A stretch of 64,000 nt of DNA from positions 1 to 64,000 of the forward strand of contig JADZAC010000027.1 in assembly GCA_020852835.1 (NCBI GenBank), given 5' to 3'. The DNA is from Flavobacteriales bacterium. GTDB taxonomy: Bacteria > Bacteroidota > Bacteroidia > Flavobacteriales_F > PHOS-HE28. A program made the translations under genes and the position numbers. The notes under the pieces were generated by a model, which saw nothing but the letters and a program-made list of their open reading frames with translations, was not told the DNA's origin and made no database searches. Each line of letters begins with the position of its first letter. The stretch's first letter is position 1. This document shows positions 44,942 to 53,124 of this stretch, piece after piece.

Positions 44942-46135
44942 CTACTTGTTCGAACGGCCCTCAAGGGCCTTGGAAAGGGCTGCGAAGTAAACGCTTTTCT
45001 CGGGATGCTTGGCTGCCAATCGTTCGTAAACTTCCCTGGCCTTGGCAAAATTGCCCTGTTGCTCGTGGATCCGGGCCAGGGTTTCGCTCACCAGGCCATC
45101 GTCCTGAAGGCTGCGTTTGGCGGCCTTTTGCGGGTTGAAGAAGGCGGCTTTTTCCGTTGGCGCCGGGGGGGCTGCTTGTTGGATGAACCGGTCCAGCAGT
45201 TCCCCTTGGGAAACCGTCGGCGGGGTTGGGCGTGCCTGGCCGGATGCACCCAAGGGTGAGGTGGTGCCCGATGCGGTTGCCGGGGCGGCCACGGCAAGGG
45301 AAGGTCTTGGACCCAAGGTGGCCGGTGGAGGCGCTGCGGGCGCAAGCGCTTCCGTTTGGTCCAGCCAGTCGGTGAAGCGCAGGCGCCTCGGATCCGGCGG
45401 CGCCGGAGCAGGTGGGGAAGGTGGGATATCCGGAGGTGCGGAAATGGCGGCTTCTGCGGTCCAGGTTGTTTCGGGCGGTTCCTGCCGGGGCGTGTTGGTC
45501 CCGGTTGTTGGTTCCTCCTTGCCCGGTGCCGTCCATTGTTCCAAGTCGTAGCTGCTGGTGGCGGCCTCTATGAACAGGCGGTCCAGGAAGCTGCGTTCTT
45601 GCGCCTCGGCTTCGGAGGCCGGGCCTTCATCGCTCATGATCGCTGTCTCCGGTACAGGCTCAGGGGCGGGCACCGGCAGGGCTCCGGACTGGACTTCCGG
45701 CCAGGGCTGAAGTTCCGGGGAATCATCCAAGGGGGCAGCCTCGGAAGGGACGTCTACCGGTTCGGGCTGGGGGGCGGCAGGCGCAACAGGGTGTGTTTGC
45801 GGTGCGATGGCCACGATGGCCGTTGCTCCGGGTACCGGTGCTTGTGGAACAGGTGGGGGCGGTACTTCCGGCATTTCCCACCGCGTGGGCACCGGCTCAG
45901 GCGGGGTGTCATGCACCAGGTCGTACAGCACTTGGCGCGAGGGCAGGTGTGCGGCAGGTGCACTGTGACCTTCCTGCGCCAGCATGTTGCCGGAGCGTTG
46001 CTCACCCACGGCCAGCAGCAACCGGGCGCCGCTGAACCAAGGGAAATGCTCTGCCATGGAGCGCAGGCCGTCCAGGTCCTGGCCGGCAACCTGTGCGGGC
46101 TGCTTGAGCAGTTCGGCGAGTCGCTCACGGTCCAT
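44942..46135 (-). CDS. Pro/Ala-rich protein with terminal TPR-like helices, unknown function
   Basis: A 397-residue protein of three parts. The N-terminal 60 residues are helical (ERLAELLKQP, MAEHFPWFSGARLLLAV). A long Pro/Ala/Glu-rich, probably disordered section (about 75-320) carries two short hydrophobic-acidic islands (RSFLDRLFIEAATSSYDLEQW and RRLRFTDWLDQT). A C-terminal helical pair (SETLARIHEQQGNFAKAREV, then YERLAAKHPEKSVYFAAL) looks like one TPR unit. There is no signal peptide. It stands between lptE and secG, as similar proteins do in related genomes. Confidence 0.8.
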   Translation of the reverse strand: MDRERLAELLKQPAQVAGQDLDGLRSMAEHFPWFSGARLLLAVGEQRSGNMLAQEGHSAPAAHLPSRQVLYDLVHDTPPEPVPTRWEMPEVPPPPVPQAPVPGATAIVAIAPQTHPVAPAAPQPEPVDVPSEAAPLDDSPELQPWPEVQSGALPVPAPEPVPETAIMSDEGPASEAEAQERSFLDRLFIEAATSSYDLEQWTAPGKEEPTTGTNTPRQEPPETTWTAEAAISAPPDIPPSPPAPAPPDPRRLRFTDWLDQTEALAPAAPPPATLGPRPSLAVAAPATASGTTSPLGASGQARPTPPTVSQGELLDRFIQQAAPPAPTEKAAFFNPQKAAKRSLQDDGLVSETLARIHEQQGNFAKAREVYERLAAKHPEKSVYFAALSKALEGRSNK

Positions 46136-46146
46136 GGTACAGGGGG

Positions 46147-46656
46147 TTACCAGTTGCCCAAGGTACGGTCGAAGATGTCCTGGGCCAGCTGTTTGCCGAT
46201 GTCGCTCACCAAGGCGGCTTCCACCGCGCCGAGGTCCTGTGTGCTGGGGTAATCGGCGAAGCGTGATACGGTGAAGTCGGCATTGGCCTTGCTGTCGGCC
46301 TTGTTGCTGTACTGGATGTTCACCGTGATGGTGAGCCGGTTGAGGGCGGCGGTTTCGTTGGCCTGGATGGCCACGGGTTGCACATCGTAGCCTGTGATGG
46401 CCCCTTGGTAGGCGATGTCGCCATCGTGCTGGGTGAGGTTGAGCGGGGTTTGGGCCTGCATGAGGTCGCGCAAGGCCTCGGTGATGGACTGTGCGGCCTG
46501 GGGCGTGCACAGCGGGGCCCGTGCATTCAGGCCGGCCACGCTGATGGTCTTGGCCGCGGGAGGTACGGCTCCCCCGCTCAGGGAGTAGTTCACCGTGCAC
46601 CCGCCCAGCAGCAGCAAGGCCAAGGCCCCGCACCGGATGTTCAGTCGATGTTCCAC
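46147..46656 (-). CDS. lptE: LPS assembly lipoprotein LptE family
   Basis: A 169-residue lipoprotein (lipobox LLLGGC, C20) that should plug and assist the LptD barrel in placing LPS in the outer leaflet. Family features are the opening TVNYSLSGGAVPPAAKTISV, the segment DIAYQGAITGYDVQPVAI and the C-terminal helix KQLAQDIFDRTLGNW. Its start overlaps the end of the sigma-54 activator gene by 16 bases. lptD is not in the window. Confidence 0.85.
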   Translation of the reverse strand: MEHRLNIRCGALALLLLGGCTVNYSLSGGAVPPAAKTISVAGLNARAPLCTPQAAQSITEALRDLMQAQTPLNLTQHDGDIAYQGAITGYDVQPVAIQANETAALNRLTITVNIQYSNKADSKANADFTVSRFADYPSTQDLGAVEAALVSDIGKQLAQDIFDRTLGNW

Positions 46657-47849
46657 TCTTTGATCTTGCGGTACAACGTGCGCTCGCTGATGCCCAGTTC
46701 CTGGGCGGCCTTTTTGCGTTTTCCGCGGTGCTTGTCCAAGGCCTTGCGGATCAGTTCGCGTTCTTTTTCTTCCAAGCTCAGCGACTCTTCCACCTCGGTG
46801 TGCTCCACGTCCTCGTTGTGGTCGTCGGGCATGCGGATGCTCATGCCGGGCTCGGCGCCCAGGGGATAGAGGAGTTTTTCGGCGTAGGCCGCCGGGGGCG
46901 GCGGGTTCATGCCGGTGGCGCCGCTGCTGAGCAGGTGCACCTGTTCCTTGAGGGCGTTGAGGTCGTTCTTCATGTCGAACAGGAACTTGAAGATCAGCTC
47001 CCGCTCGTTGATGCCGGTGTCGTTGGCGTGCTCGCCACCGGCCGCGGTGGCCGGCACCAAGGCCTTGTTTTCCTTGGGCAGGTAGTGCGCCAAGGTGGCG
47101 GCCTCCACCTGCCGGTGGTTTTCGATCACGCTGATCTGTTCCACCAGGTTGCGCAGTTGGCGCACGTTGCCCGGCCAGCGGTAGGCGGCGAGCATTTGGC
47201 GGGCCTCATCGGTGAGGGTGATGGGCGGCGCCTTGTACCGCGCGGCGGCTTCCTGGGCGAACCAGCGGAAGAGCAGGTGGATGTCTTCCGGCCGCTCCCT
47301 CAGGGCGGGCACGTGGATGGGCACGGTGTTCAGGCGGTAGAAGAGGTCTTCGCGGAATTTGCCCCGCTGCACGGCCTGCATCAGGTTCACATTGGTGGCG
47401 GCCACTACCCGCACATCGGTCTTTTGCGTCTTGCTGCTGCCCACGCGGATGAATTCGCCGGTTTCCAGCACCCGCAGCAAGCGCACTTGAGTGGCCATGG
47501 GCAGGTCGCCCACCTCGTCCAGGAAGATGGTGCCGTGGTGGGCCACCTCGAAGTAGCCTTTGCGGGCCTCGTGCGCCCCGGTGAACGAGCCTTTCTCGTG
47601 GCCGAAGAGCTCGCTGTCGATGGTGCCCTCCGGGATGGCCCCGCAGTTCACCGCGATGTAGGGGCCGTGCTTGCGCGCGCTGAAGGCATGCACGATCTGC
47701 GGCATCACTTCCTTGCCGCTGCCGCTTTCCCCGCTCACCAGCACGCTCAGGTCCGTGGGGGCCACTTGCGCCGCGATCTCGATGGCCCGGTCCAGCAAGG
47801 GCGAGGCGCCGATGATGCCGAAGCGCTGTTTGATGGGCTGTACGTTCAT
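46641..47849 (-). CDS. Sigma-54-dependent activator (AAA+ and Fis domains only)
   Basis: A 402-residue enhancer-binding protein. The AAA+ core starts almost at the N-terminus: Walker A GESGSGKE, the sigma-54 contact loop GSFTGA (Ser for the usual Ala), Walker B TIFLDEVGDLP, and arginine fingers in FREDLFYRLN. The C-terminus is a Fis helix-turn-helix (RKKAAQELGISERTLYRKI). It lacks the receiver or ligand domain usual in this family, so its activity must be set by another protein or by its level. It lies in the miaB-lptE-secG operon, overlapping miaB by 4 bases. Confidence 0.92.
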   Translation of the reverse strand: MNVQPIKQRFGIIGASPLLDRAIEIAAQVAPTDLSVLVSGESGSGKEVMPQIVHAFSARKHGPYIAVNCGAIPEGTIDSELFGHEKGSFTGAHEARKGYFEVAHHGTIFLDEVGDLPMATQVRLLRVLETGEFIRVGSSKTQKTDVRVVAATNVNLMQAVQRGKFREDLFYRLNTVPIHVPALRERPEDIHLLFRWFAQEAAARYKAPPITLTDEARQMLAAYRWPGNVRQLRNLVEQISVIENHRQVEAATLAHYLPKENKALVPATAAGGEHANDTGINERELIFKFLFDMKNDLNALKEQVHLLSSGATGMNPPPPAAYAEKLLYPLGAEPGMSIRMPDDHNEDVEHTEVEESLSLEEKERELIRKALDKHRGKRKKAAQELGISERTLYRKIKEWNID

Positions 47850-49330
47850 GCCTGCATTGCGGGTTCGTTCACCGGCGCGACCGGTTCCCCTTGCAGGGAG
47901 CCTGCGGTGGCACTGGTGATGCGGACTTGGATGAGGTCGCCGGGGCGCCACTCCTGAATAGTTCGTGGTTCGTGGTTCGTAGGTGGGAAGGATCGTGAGC
48001 CAGCACGGTGGCAGTCCTCCATGGCGGCCTGTGCCCTACGAACCACGAACTGTGTACTGTACCTCGGCACGATCACCACGGAGTTCTGCGTGTTCCTTCC
48101 GTACATGAATTCGGCGCTGCGCTTGCTCACGCCCTCCACCAGCACCTCGTGTACCTGGCCTACATAACCGGCCATGCGCTTGGCGGAGTTGGTCTTTTGC
48201 GCCTCGATGATCTCGGCCAACCTGCGGCCCTTTACCTCCTCGGGCACGTCGTCCGGCAGTTTCCGTGCGGCCAGGGTCTTGGGCCGCTCGCTGTACTTGA
48301 ACATGAAGGCCATGTCGTAGCCTACTTGGGCCATCAGGTCCAAGGTGTCCCGGTGGTCAGCCTCGGTTTCGCCGCAGAACCCCGCGATGATGTCCGTGCT
48401 GATGGCGCAGTCGGGCATGTAGCGGCGGATGGCTGCGATGCGCTCCAGGTACCATTCCCGGTCGTAGCCGCGGTTCATGTGCTTCAATACCGCACTGCTG
48501 CCGCTTTGCACCGGCAGGTGGATGTACTTGCAGATGTTTTCATGGCGCGCCATCACCTCCAGCACCTTGTCGGTCATGTCCTTGGGGTGGCTGGTGCTGT
48601 ACCGGATGCGCAGTTCGGGGCAAGTGGTGGCCGTCATTTCCAGCAAGTCCGCGAAGTCGGTCACCGGCTCCCCGGGGTTCTTCACGTTGCCGCGCGCATC
48701 GATGTTCCAGCGGTAGCTGTCCACGTTCTGGCCCAGCAGGGTCACCTCTTTGTAGCCGTCGGCCACCAGTTGCCGGCATTCGGCCAGAATGCTCTGCGGA
48801 TCGCGGCTGCGCTCGCGGCCCCGCGTGAAGGGCACTACGCAAAAGGCGCACATGTTGTCGCAGCCCCGCATGATGGTGACAAAGGCGGTGACGCCGTTGC
48901 TGTTCAGCCGCACCGGCACGATCTCGCCGTAGGTCTCTTCGCGGCTCAGCAGCACGTTCACCGCTTTCTGCCCGCTGCCCACCTCGTCCAGCAGCTGCGG
49001 CAGGCTGCGGTAGGCGTCGGGGCCCACCACCAGGTCCACCACCTTCTTTTCCACCAGCAGCTGCTCCTTCATGCGCTCGGCCATGCAGCCTAGCACGCCC
49101 ACCTTCAGCTCCTTGTTGCCCGCCTTCAGGCGGTTCATTTCATTGATGCGCTGCAACACGGTGTATTCAGCCTTTTCCCTTACGCTGCACGTGTTCAACA
49201 GCACCAGGTCGGCTTCTTCGGCGCTGGCTGCCGCTTGGTAACCCTGCTTGGCCAGAATGCTCGCCACCACCTCGCTGTCGCTCACGTTCATCTGGCAGCC
49301 GTAGCTCTCTATGTACACCTTCTTGCTCAT
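47846..49330 (-). CDS. miaB: tRNA-2-methylthio-N6-dimethylallyladenosine synthase MiaB
   Basis: A 494-residue radical-SAM methylthiotransferase that modifies A37 of tRNAs reading UNN codons. UPF0004 domain: YGCQMNVSDSE, LNTCSVREKAE and VGVLGCMAER hold the three auxiliary-cluster Cys. Radical-SAM cluster: CDNMCAFC. The C-terminal TRAM domain (from about 405) is interrupted after VVIVPR by about 37 foreign residues (424-460) encoded by a palindromic DNA element, and then resumes with WRPGDLIQVRI. The core is intact, so activity may persist. A -7 box precedes the ATG by 12 bases. Confidence 0.95.
   Translation of the reverse strand: MSKKVYIESYGCQMNVSDSEVVASILAKQGYQAAASAEEADLVLLNTCSVREKAEYTVLQRINEMNRLKAGNKELKVGVLGCMAERMKEQLLVEKKVVDLVVGPDAYRSLPQLLDEVGSGQKAVNVLLSREETYGEIVPVRLNSNGVTAFVTIMRGCDNMCAFCVVPFTRGRERSRDPQSILAECRQLVADGYKEVTLLGQNVDSYRWNIDARGNVKNPGEPVTDFADLLEMTATTCPELRIRYSTSHPKDMTDKVLEVMARHENICKYIHLPVQSGSSAVLKHMNRGYDREWYLERIAAIRRYMPDCAISTDIIAGFCGETEADHRDTLDLMAQVGYDMAFMFKYSERPKTLAARKLPDDVPEEVKGRRLAEIIEAQKTNSAKRMAGYVGQVHEVLVEGVSKRSAEFMYGRNTQNSVVIVPRYSTQFVVRRAQAAMEDCHRAGSRSFPPTNHEPRTIQEWRPGDLIQVRITSATAGSLQGEPVAPVNEPAMQA
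47961..48050 (-). repeat. In-frame palindromic element within miaB
   Basis: A 90-base segment (30 codons) bounded by GTTCGTG-type 7-base repeats. Its 16-base arms GTTCGTGGTTCGTAGG (47968-47983) and CCTACGAACCACGAAC (48035-48050) are perfectly inverted around 51 bases. It adds to MiaB a stretch found in no ordinary TRAM domain and keeps the frame. Confidence 0.75.
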
Positions 49331-49342
49331 GGGAAAGGGGCG

Positions 49343-49350
49343 CAAAGGTA
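49343..49350 (-). promoter_or_regulatory. -7 box TACCTTTG before miaB
   Basis: Exact TAnnTTTG match, leader about 8 bases. It should start the miaB-activator-lptE-secG transcript. Confidence 0.55.
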
Positions 49351-49500
49351 CCCATGCCGCCCGATCGGTGACAATATGGCAGCGCGAGGTGGCCGCATTT
49401 GCCCGCCGGAGAGCCCTGCCTGGCCATGGCCTTTGTGCGGGCCAGGCCTGCTGTTCTGGGGCAAGTGAACTGGGCTTCAACCCCGTATGGCCCACCCGAC

Positions 49501-49508
49501 TATATTTG
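49501..49508 (+). promoter_or_regulatory. -7 box TATATTTG before the PpiD-type foldase
   Basis: Exact TAnnTTTG match; predicted leader about 19 bases to the ATG at 49532. Confidence 0.6.
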
Positions 49509-49531
49509 CCACCCTTTTCAAGCACAAGTAA

Positions 49532-51628
49532 ATGGCAGTTATTGGTAAGATCCGCGAGCGGGGAACGCTGCTGGGGATCATTGTGGGCGGGGCTTTGGCG
49601 CTGTTCGTGGTAGGTGATTTCATCGGCAACCGGTCCGGCGGGCAAAACCTCAATGTGGGCACCATTGCCGGCAATGAGATCAGCACCCAGCAGTTCTCCG
49701 CCTTGGTGGACCAGCAGTTGGACCTCTACCGCCAGAACGGCACCACAGTGGACAACAACCTCCAGGAACAGGTGCGCAACGGGGTATGGACCGACCTGCT
49801 GCGCCAATTCACCTTGAGCGAAGAAGCCAACAAGGCCGGCTTCGGCACCACCATCAGCCGCGAGGAGTATGATGACATCCGCTTCGGAAACAACATCATG
49901 CCCGACTTCCGCAACAACCAGAACTTCATGGACCCGGCCACCGGCCAGGTGAGCACCGAGCGCCTCAAGCAGTATTTCAAATACGTGCAGGAGAACAACC
50001 TCGCCCTGCTCGACATGCAGAAGCGCACCTTCGTGCCCCAGCGCATCCAAGCCAAGTACAACGACCTGGTGAAGAAGAGCTGCTTCGTGAACAGCGCCCA
50101 GCGCAAGGATGAGTGGGCCGCCAAGAACACCATGGCCGATTTCGCCTTCGTGGCCCAGCGCCTGGACGCCCAGCCCGACAGCCTGTTCCCCGTGAGCGAA
50201 GCCGAACTGCGCCGCTTCTTCGATGCGAACAAGAACGACCGCAAATACCGCCAAACCCCTTCGCGTGCCTTCGCCTACGTGCAGTTCAACGTGCTGCCCA
50301 CCCAGGAAGACATTGCCAACGCCCAGGCGGACATGGCCAGCGTAAAGGCCGACTTTGAAGCCGCTTCCACTGCCAGCGCCGACAGCGCCCTGGTGATGAC
50401 CTATGCGGACAGCCGCTCGGCACAGCCCACCGCCTACCAGGAGGGCACGGCGGACAAGCTCAACGATTCGCTCATCACCCACGCCGCGCCAGGCACGGTG
50501 GTAGGGCCTTTCCGTGAGGGCAACCTGTTGAAGCTGGTGAAGGTGACCGAACTGGCCGATGTGGACGAGGCCCGTGTGCGCCACATCCTGCTTACCACCC
50601 AAGGCAAGGACCCCGCCGGGGAACAGGCCGTGAAGCAGCGTGCAGACAGCCTGCTGGCCGTGGTGAAGCGCGACCGCAGCAAGTTCGAGGCGCTGGTGGC
50701 GCAGTTCTCCGATGATCCCGGCAGCAAGAGCACCGGCGGCGTATACGAATGGTTCGATCGCCAGCGCATGGTGCCCGAATTCACCACGGCCAGCTTCGAT
50801 GAACCCGTGGGCGCCATCACCGTGGTGAAAACCTCCTACGGCTACCACATTGTGGAGGTGCTGGGCCAGCGCAAGCGCCAAGAGCGCCGCGTGCTCACCA
50901 TCGATCGCAAGATCGCCCCGGTGCAAGCCATGAAGGCGGCTTGGAAAACGGCCAATGAGTTCTCCCTGAATTTCCCGGATACGGCCGCTTTCCGCAAGGG
51001 AGCCGAAGAGAAGGGCTACGTGCTCACCCCGGTGGAGGAGCTGCGCGCCGGGCAGAATTTTGTGCAAGGCCTCCAGGAGCCCGAACAAGTGGTGAGCTGG
51101 GTGAACCATGCCAAGGCCGGCGCCCCCAGCAGCGAACCGCTGACCAGCGGCGACAGCTACGTGGTGTGCTCCCTGCGCGGCATCCGCGAGGCCGGCGTGC
51201 CCAAGCTGGAGGACGTGCGCGCAAAATTCACCGTGGAACTGCGCAAGCAAATGAAGGCCGATACCCTAGCGGCCAACATGCAGGGCAAGACCGACTTGGA
51301 GGCGTTGGCCAAGGAGCTTGGCGCCACGGTGCAGCAGTCGGGCAATATGAACTTCGGCGCCAACGGCCTGCCCGGGGGCTACAACGATCCCCGCGTCATC
51401 GGCGGCATCTTCGCCTTGGCCAACGGTGCAGTGAGCGCCCCGATGAAAGGAGAGATGGCCGTGTACGTGGCCCGCATGAACACGCTCACCCCGGCCGGTG
51501 ACATGCCCGAAGGTGCCGAGGACCTGAAAATGCTCACCGACCGGGTGCGCAACCGCGCAGCCGGGCAGGTGTTCAACGCCTTGCGGGAAGCGGCCGACGT
51601 GACCGACAACCGCTCGCAGTACTACTGA
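49532..51628 (+). CDS. ppiD: PpiD/SurA-type peptidyl-prolyl isomerase
   Basis: A 698-residue periplasmic foldase anchored by one N-terminal helix (about 12-28). A SurA_N-like helical region (about 35-240) is followed by a parvulin domain (about 350-455; VRHILLTTQGKD, FSDDPGSKSTGGVYEWF, YGYHIVEVLG) and a second, degenerate C-terminal region. It should assist folding of outer-membrane proteins after Sec export. It is transcribed alone and divergently from miaB, and a strong terminator follows. Confidence 0.88.
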   Translation: MAVIGKIRERGTLLGIIVGGALALFVVGDFIGNRSGGQNLNVGTIAGNEISTQQFSALVDQQLDLYRQNGTTVDNNLQEQVRNGVWTDLLRQFTLSEEANKAGFGTTISREEYDDIRFGNNIMPDFRNNQNFMDPATGQVSTERLKQYFKYVQENNLALLDMQKRTFVPQRIQAKYNDLVKKSCFVNSAQRKDEWAAKNTMADFAFVAQRLDAQPDSLFPVSEAELRRFFDANKNDRKYRQTPSRAFAYVQFNVLPTQEDIANAQADMASVKADFEAASTASADSALVMTYADSRSAQPTAYQEGTADKLNDSLITHAAPGTVVGPFREGNLLKLVKVTELADVDEARVRHILLTTQGKDPAGEQAVKQRADSLLAVVKRDRSKFEALVAQFSDDPGSKSTGGVYEWFDRQRMVPEFTTASFDEPVGAITVVKTSYGYHIVEVLGQRKRQERRVLTIDRKIAPVQAMKAAWKTANEFSLNFPDTAAFRKGAEEKGYVLTPVEELRAGQNFVQGLQEPEQVVSWVNHAKAGAPSSEPLTSGDSYVVCSLRGIREAGVPKLEDVRAKFTVELRKQMKADTLAANMQGKTDLEALAKELGATVQQSGNMNFGANGLPGGYNDPRVIGGIFALANGAVSAPMKGEMAVYVARMNTLTPAGDMPEGAEDLKMLTDRVRNRAAGQVFNALREAADVTDNRSQYY

Positions 51629-51651
51629 TCACGGTTCCCAAGCCTTGGGCG

Positions 51652-51687
51652 AAAGGGGCTGTCCCGCAGGGGCGGCCCCTTTTGTTT
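51652..51687 (+). terminator. Rho-independent terminator after ppiD
   Basis: GC-rich stem AAGGGGC with GCCCCTT followed by TTTTGTTT, 24 bases past the stop. It is the clearest intrinsic terminator in the window. The remaining bases up to the rodA stop at 51805 show no gene. Confidence 0.8.
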
Positions 51688-51804
51688 GGAGCGCAGCGGG
51701 GCCGGTGCGCTGCTGTCCGTACGTGGCCGATGAGGCGATCGCACCCGCCTTCGGGCAGCATGGCGGCAAGCGATCCATGCCACTGCCTGCATCCCGGGGC
51801 AGCA

Positions 51805-53124
51805 TCATCGCAGCACCTCCAGCCGCTCGGCATCCAACCGCACCAGGATGGCCAGCAGAATGGTGAAGCCGATCAGGGAGCTGCCGCCGTAGCTGAAGAA
51901 AGGCAGCGGTATGCCGATCACGGGAGCCAGCCCGATGGCCATGCCCACGTTGATCATCAGGTGCAGGAAGAAGATGCTGCCCACGCAATAGGCGTAAATG
52001 CGCGTAAAGTGCGAGCGCTGCCGGTCGCTGATCTGGATGCACCGCAGGATCAACGCCCCGAACAACAGCACCAGCAAGGTGGATCCCACAAACCCCCATT
52101 CCTCGCCCACGGTGCAGAAGATGAAGTCGGTGCTTTGCATGGGCACATACTTGTACTTGGTGAAGGTGCCCTGCAGGAATCCCTTTCCCAGGAGGCCGCC
52201 GCTGCCGATCGCCGTTTTGCTCTGCTCCACGTTGTACCCGTAGCCCCGGGGGTCGTACTCCAGGCCCAGCAGCACGCGGATGCGCGTTTGCTGGTGCAGG
52301 GGCATGCGGTCGATCAGCTGGTCCACGCTGCTGATGAAGGCGGCCGAGCCCAGCAGGCCGAAGAGCAGGAAGGCATAGATGCGCTTGCGGCGGTGCTTGA
52401 GGATGAACTTGCGCACGAACAGGAAGGCCAACAGGCTGAAGACGGCCAGGAGGAAGATCAGCAAGTACTGGCCATGGTATTGCACATCGGTGAAAGGAAC
52501 CGTGAAGACGGACTCCTTCATGATCAGCGAAAGCACCACCAGTATCGCCGCCATGATGGCCAGCAGCAGGATGTTGCCCGAGAGCCCTTCGCGGTAGAGC
52601 ACCAGCACGAAGGCACCGCTCACCAGGGCCGTGCCCGTATCGGGCTGCAGCATGATCAAGCCCACCGGAAGCAGGATGAGCACGGCGGCCACCACGCGCG
52701 AGCGCACCTCCTTCAGGGTTTTCAGCCCGCTGAGGTACTTGGACAAGGCCAGCGAGGTGGCGAACTTGCTGAACTCGGCCGGCTGAATGCCAAAACCGCC
52801 CACGCCGAACCAGGCCTTGGCCCCGTTCACCTCCCGGCCCACCAGCAGCACCAGCACCAACAGCACCAGCACGAACCCGTATACCGGGTAGGCCAGGTCG
52901 CGGATGAACTGCCCGCGCACGAGCAGCATGGCGGCACCGATCAACAGCGAAACGCAGATCCAGATGCTCTGCGCCCCGTACTCGCGCGCCCGGTCGAACA
53001 GGTTGGCGTGGTCGGGGTCGTAGGCCGCACTGTAGATGTTGGCCCAGCCCATGGCCATCAGCAGCAGGTAGATGATCACCAGCGGCTTGTCGATGTTGCG
53101 CACGATGGCTTCGCCCCTGTTCAT
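51805..53124 (-). CDS. rodA: Rod-shape SEDS peptidoglycan glycosyltransferase RodA
   Basis: A 439-residue integral membrane polymerase of the SEDS family that works with PBP2 in cell elongation. Conserved blocks are AKAWFGVGGFGIQPAEFSK with the transmembrane Glu-Phe-Ser-Lys motif, LMLQPDTGTALV-like LQPDTGTALV with the catalytic Asp, TDFIFCTVGEEWGFVGS in the large extracellular loop and the C-terminal PLPFFSYGGSSL. About ten helices are visible. Its ATG overlaps the mrdA stop by 4 bases. Confidence 0.95.
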   Translation of the reverse strand: MNRGEAIVRNIDKPLVIIYLLLMAMGWANIYSAAYDPDHANLFDRAREYGAQSIWICVSLLIGAAMLLVRGQFIRDLAYPVYGFVLVLLVLVLLVGREVNGAKAWFGVGGFGIQPAEFSKFATSLALSKYLSGLKTLKEVRSRVVAAVLILLPVGLIMLQPDTGTALVSGAFVLVLYREGLSGNILLLAIMAAILVVLSLIMKESVFTVPFTDVQYHGQYLLIFLLAVFSLLAFLFVRKFILKHRRKRIYAFLLFGLLGSAAFISSVDQLIDRMPLHQQTRIRVLLGLEYDPRGYGYNVEQSKTAIGSGGLLGKGFLQGTFTKYKYVPMQSTDFIFCTVGEEWGFVGSTLLVLLFGALILRCIQISDRQRSHFTRIYAYCVGSIFFLHLMINVGMAIGLAPVIGIPLPFFSYGGSSLIGFTILLAILVRLDAERLEVLR

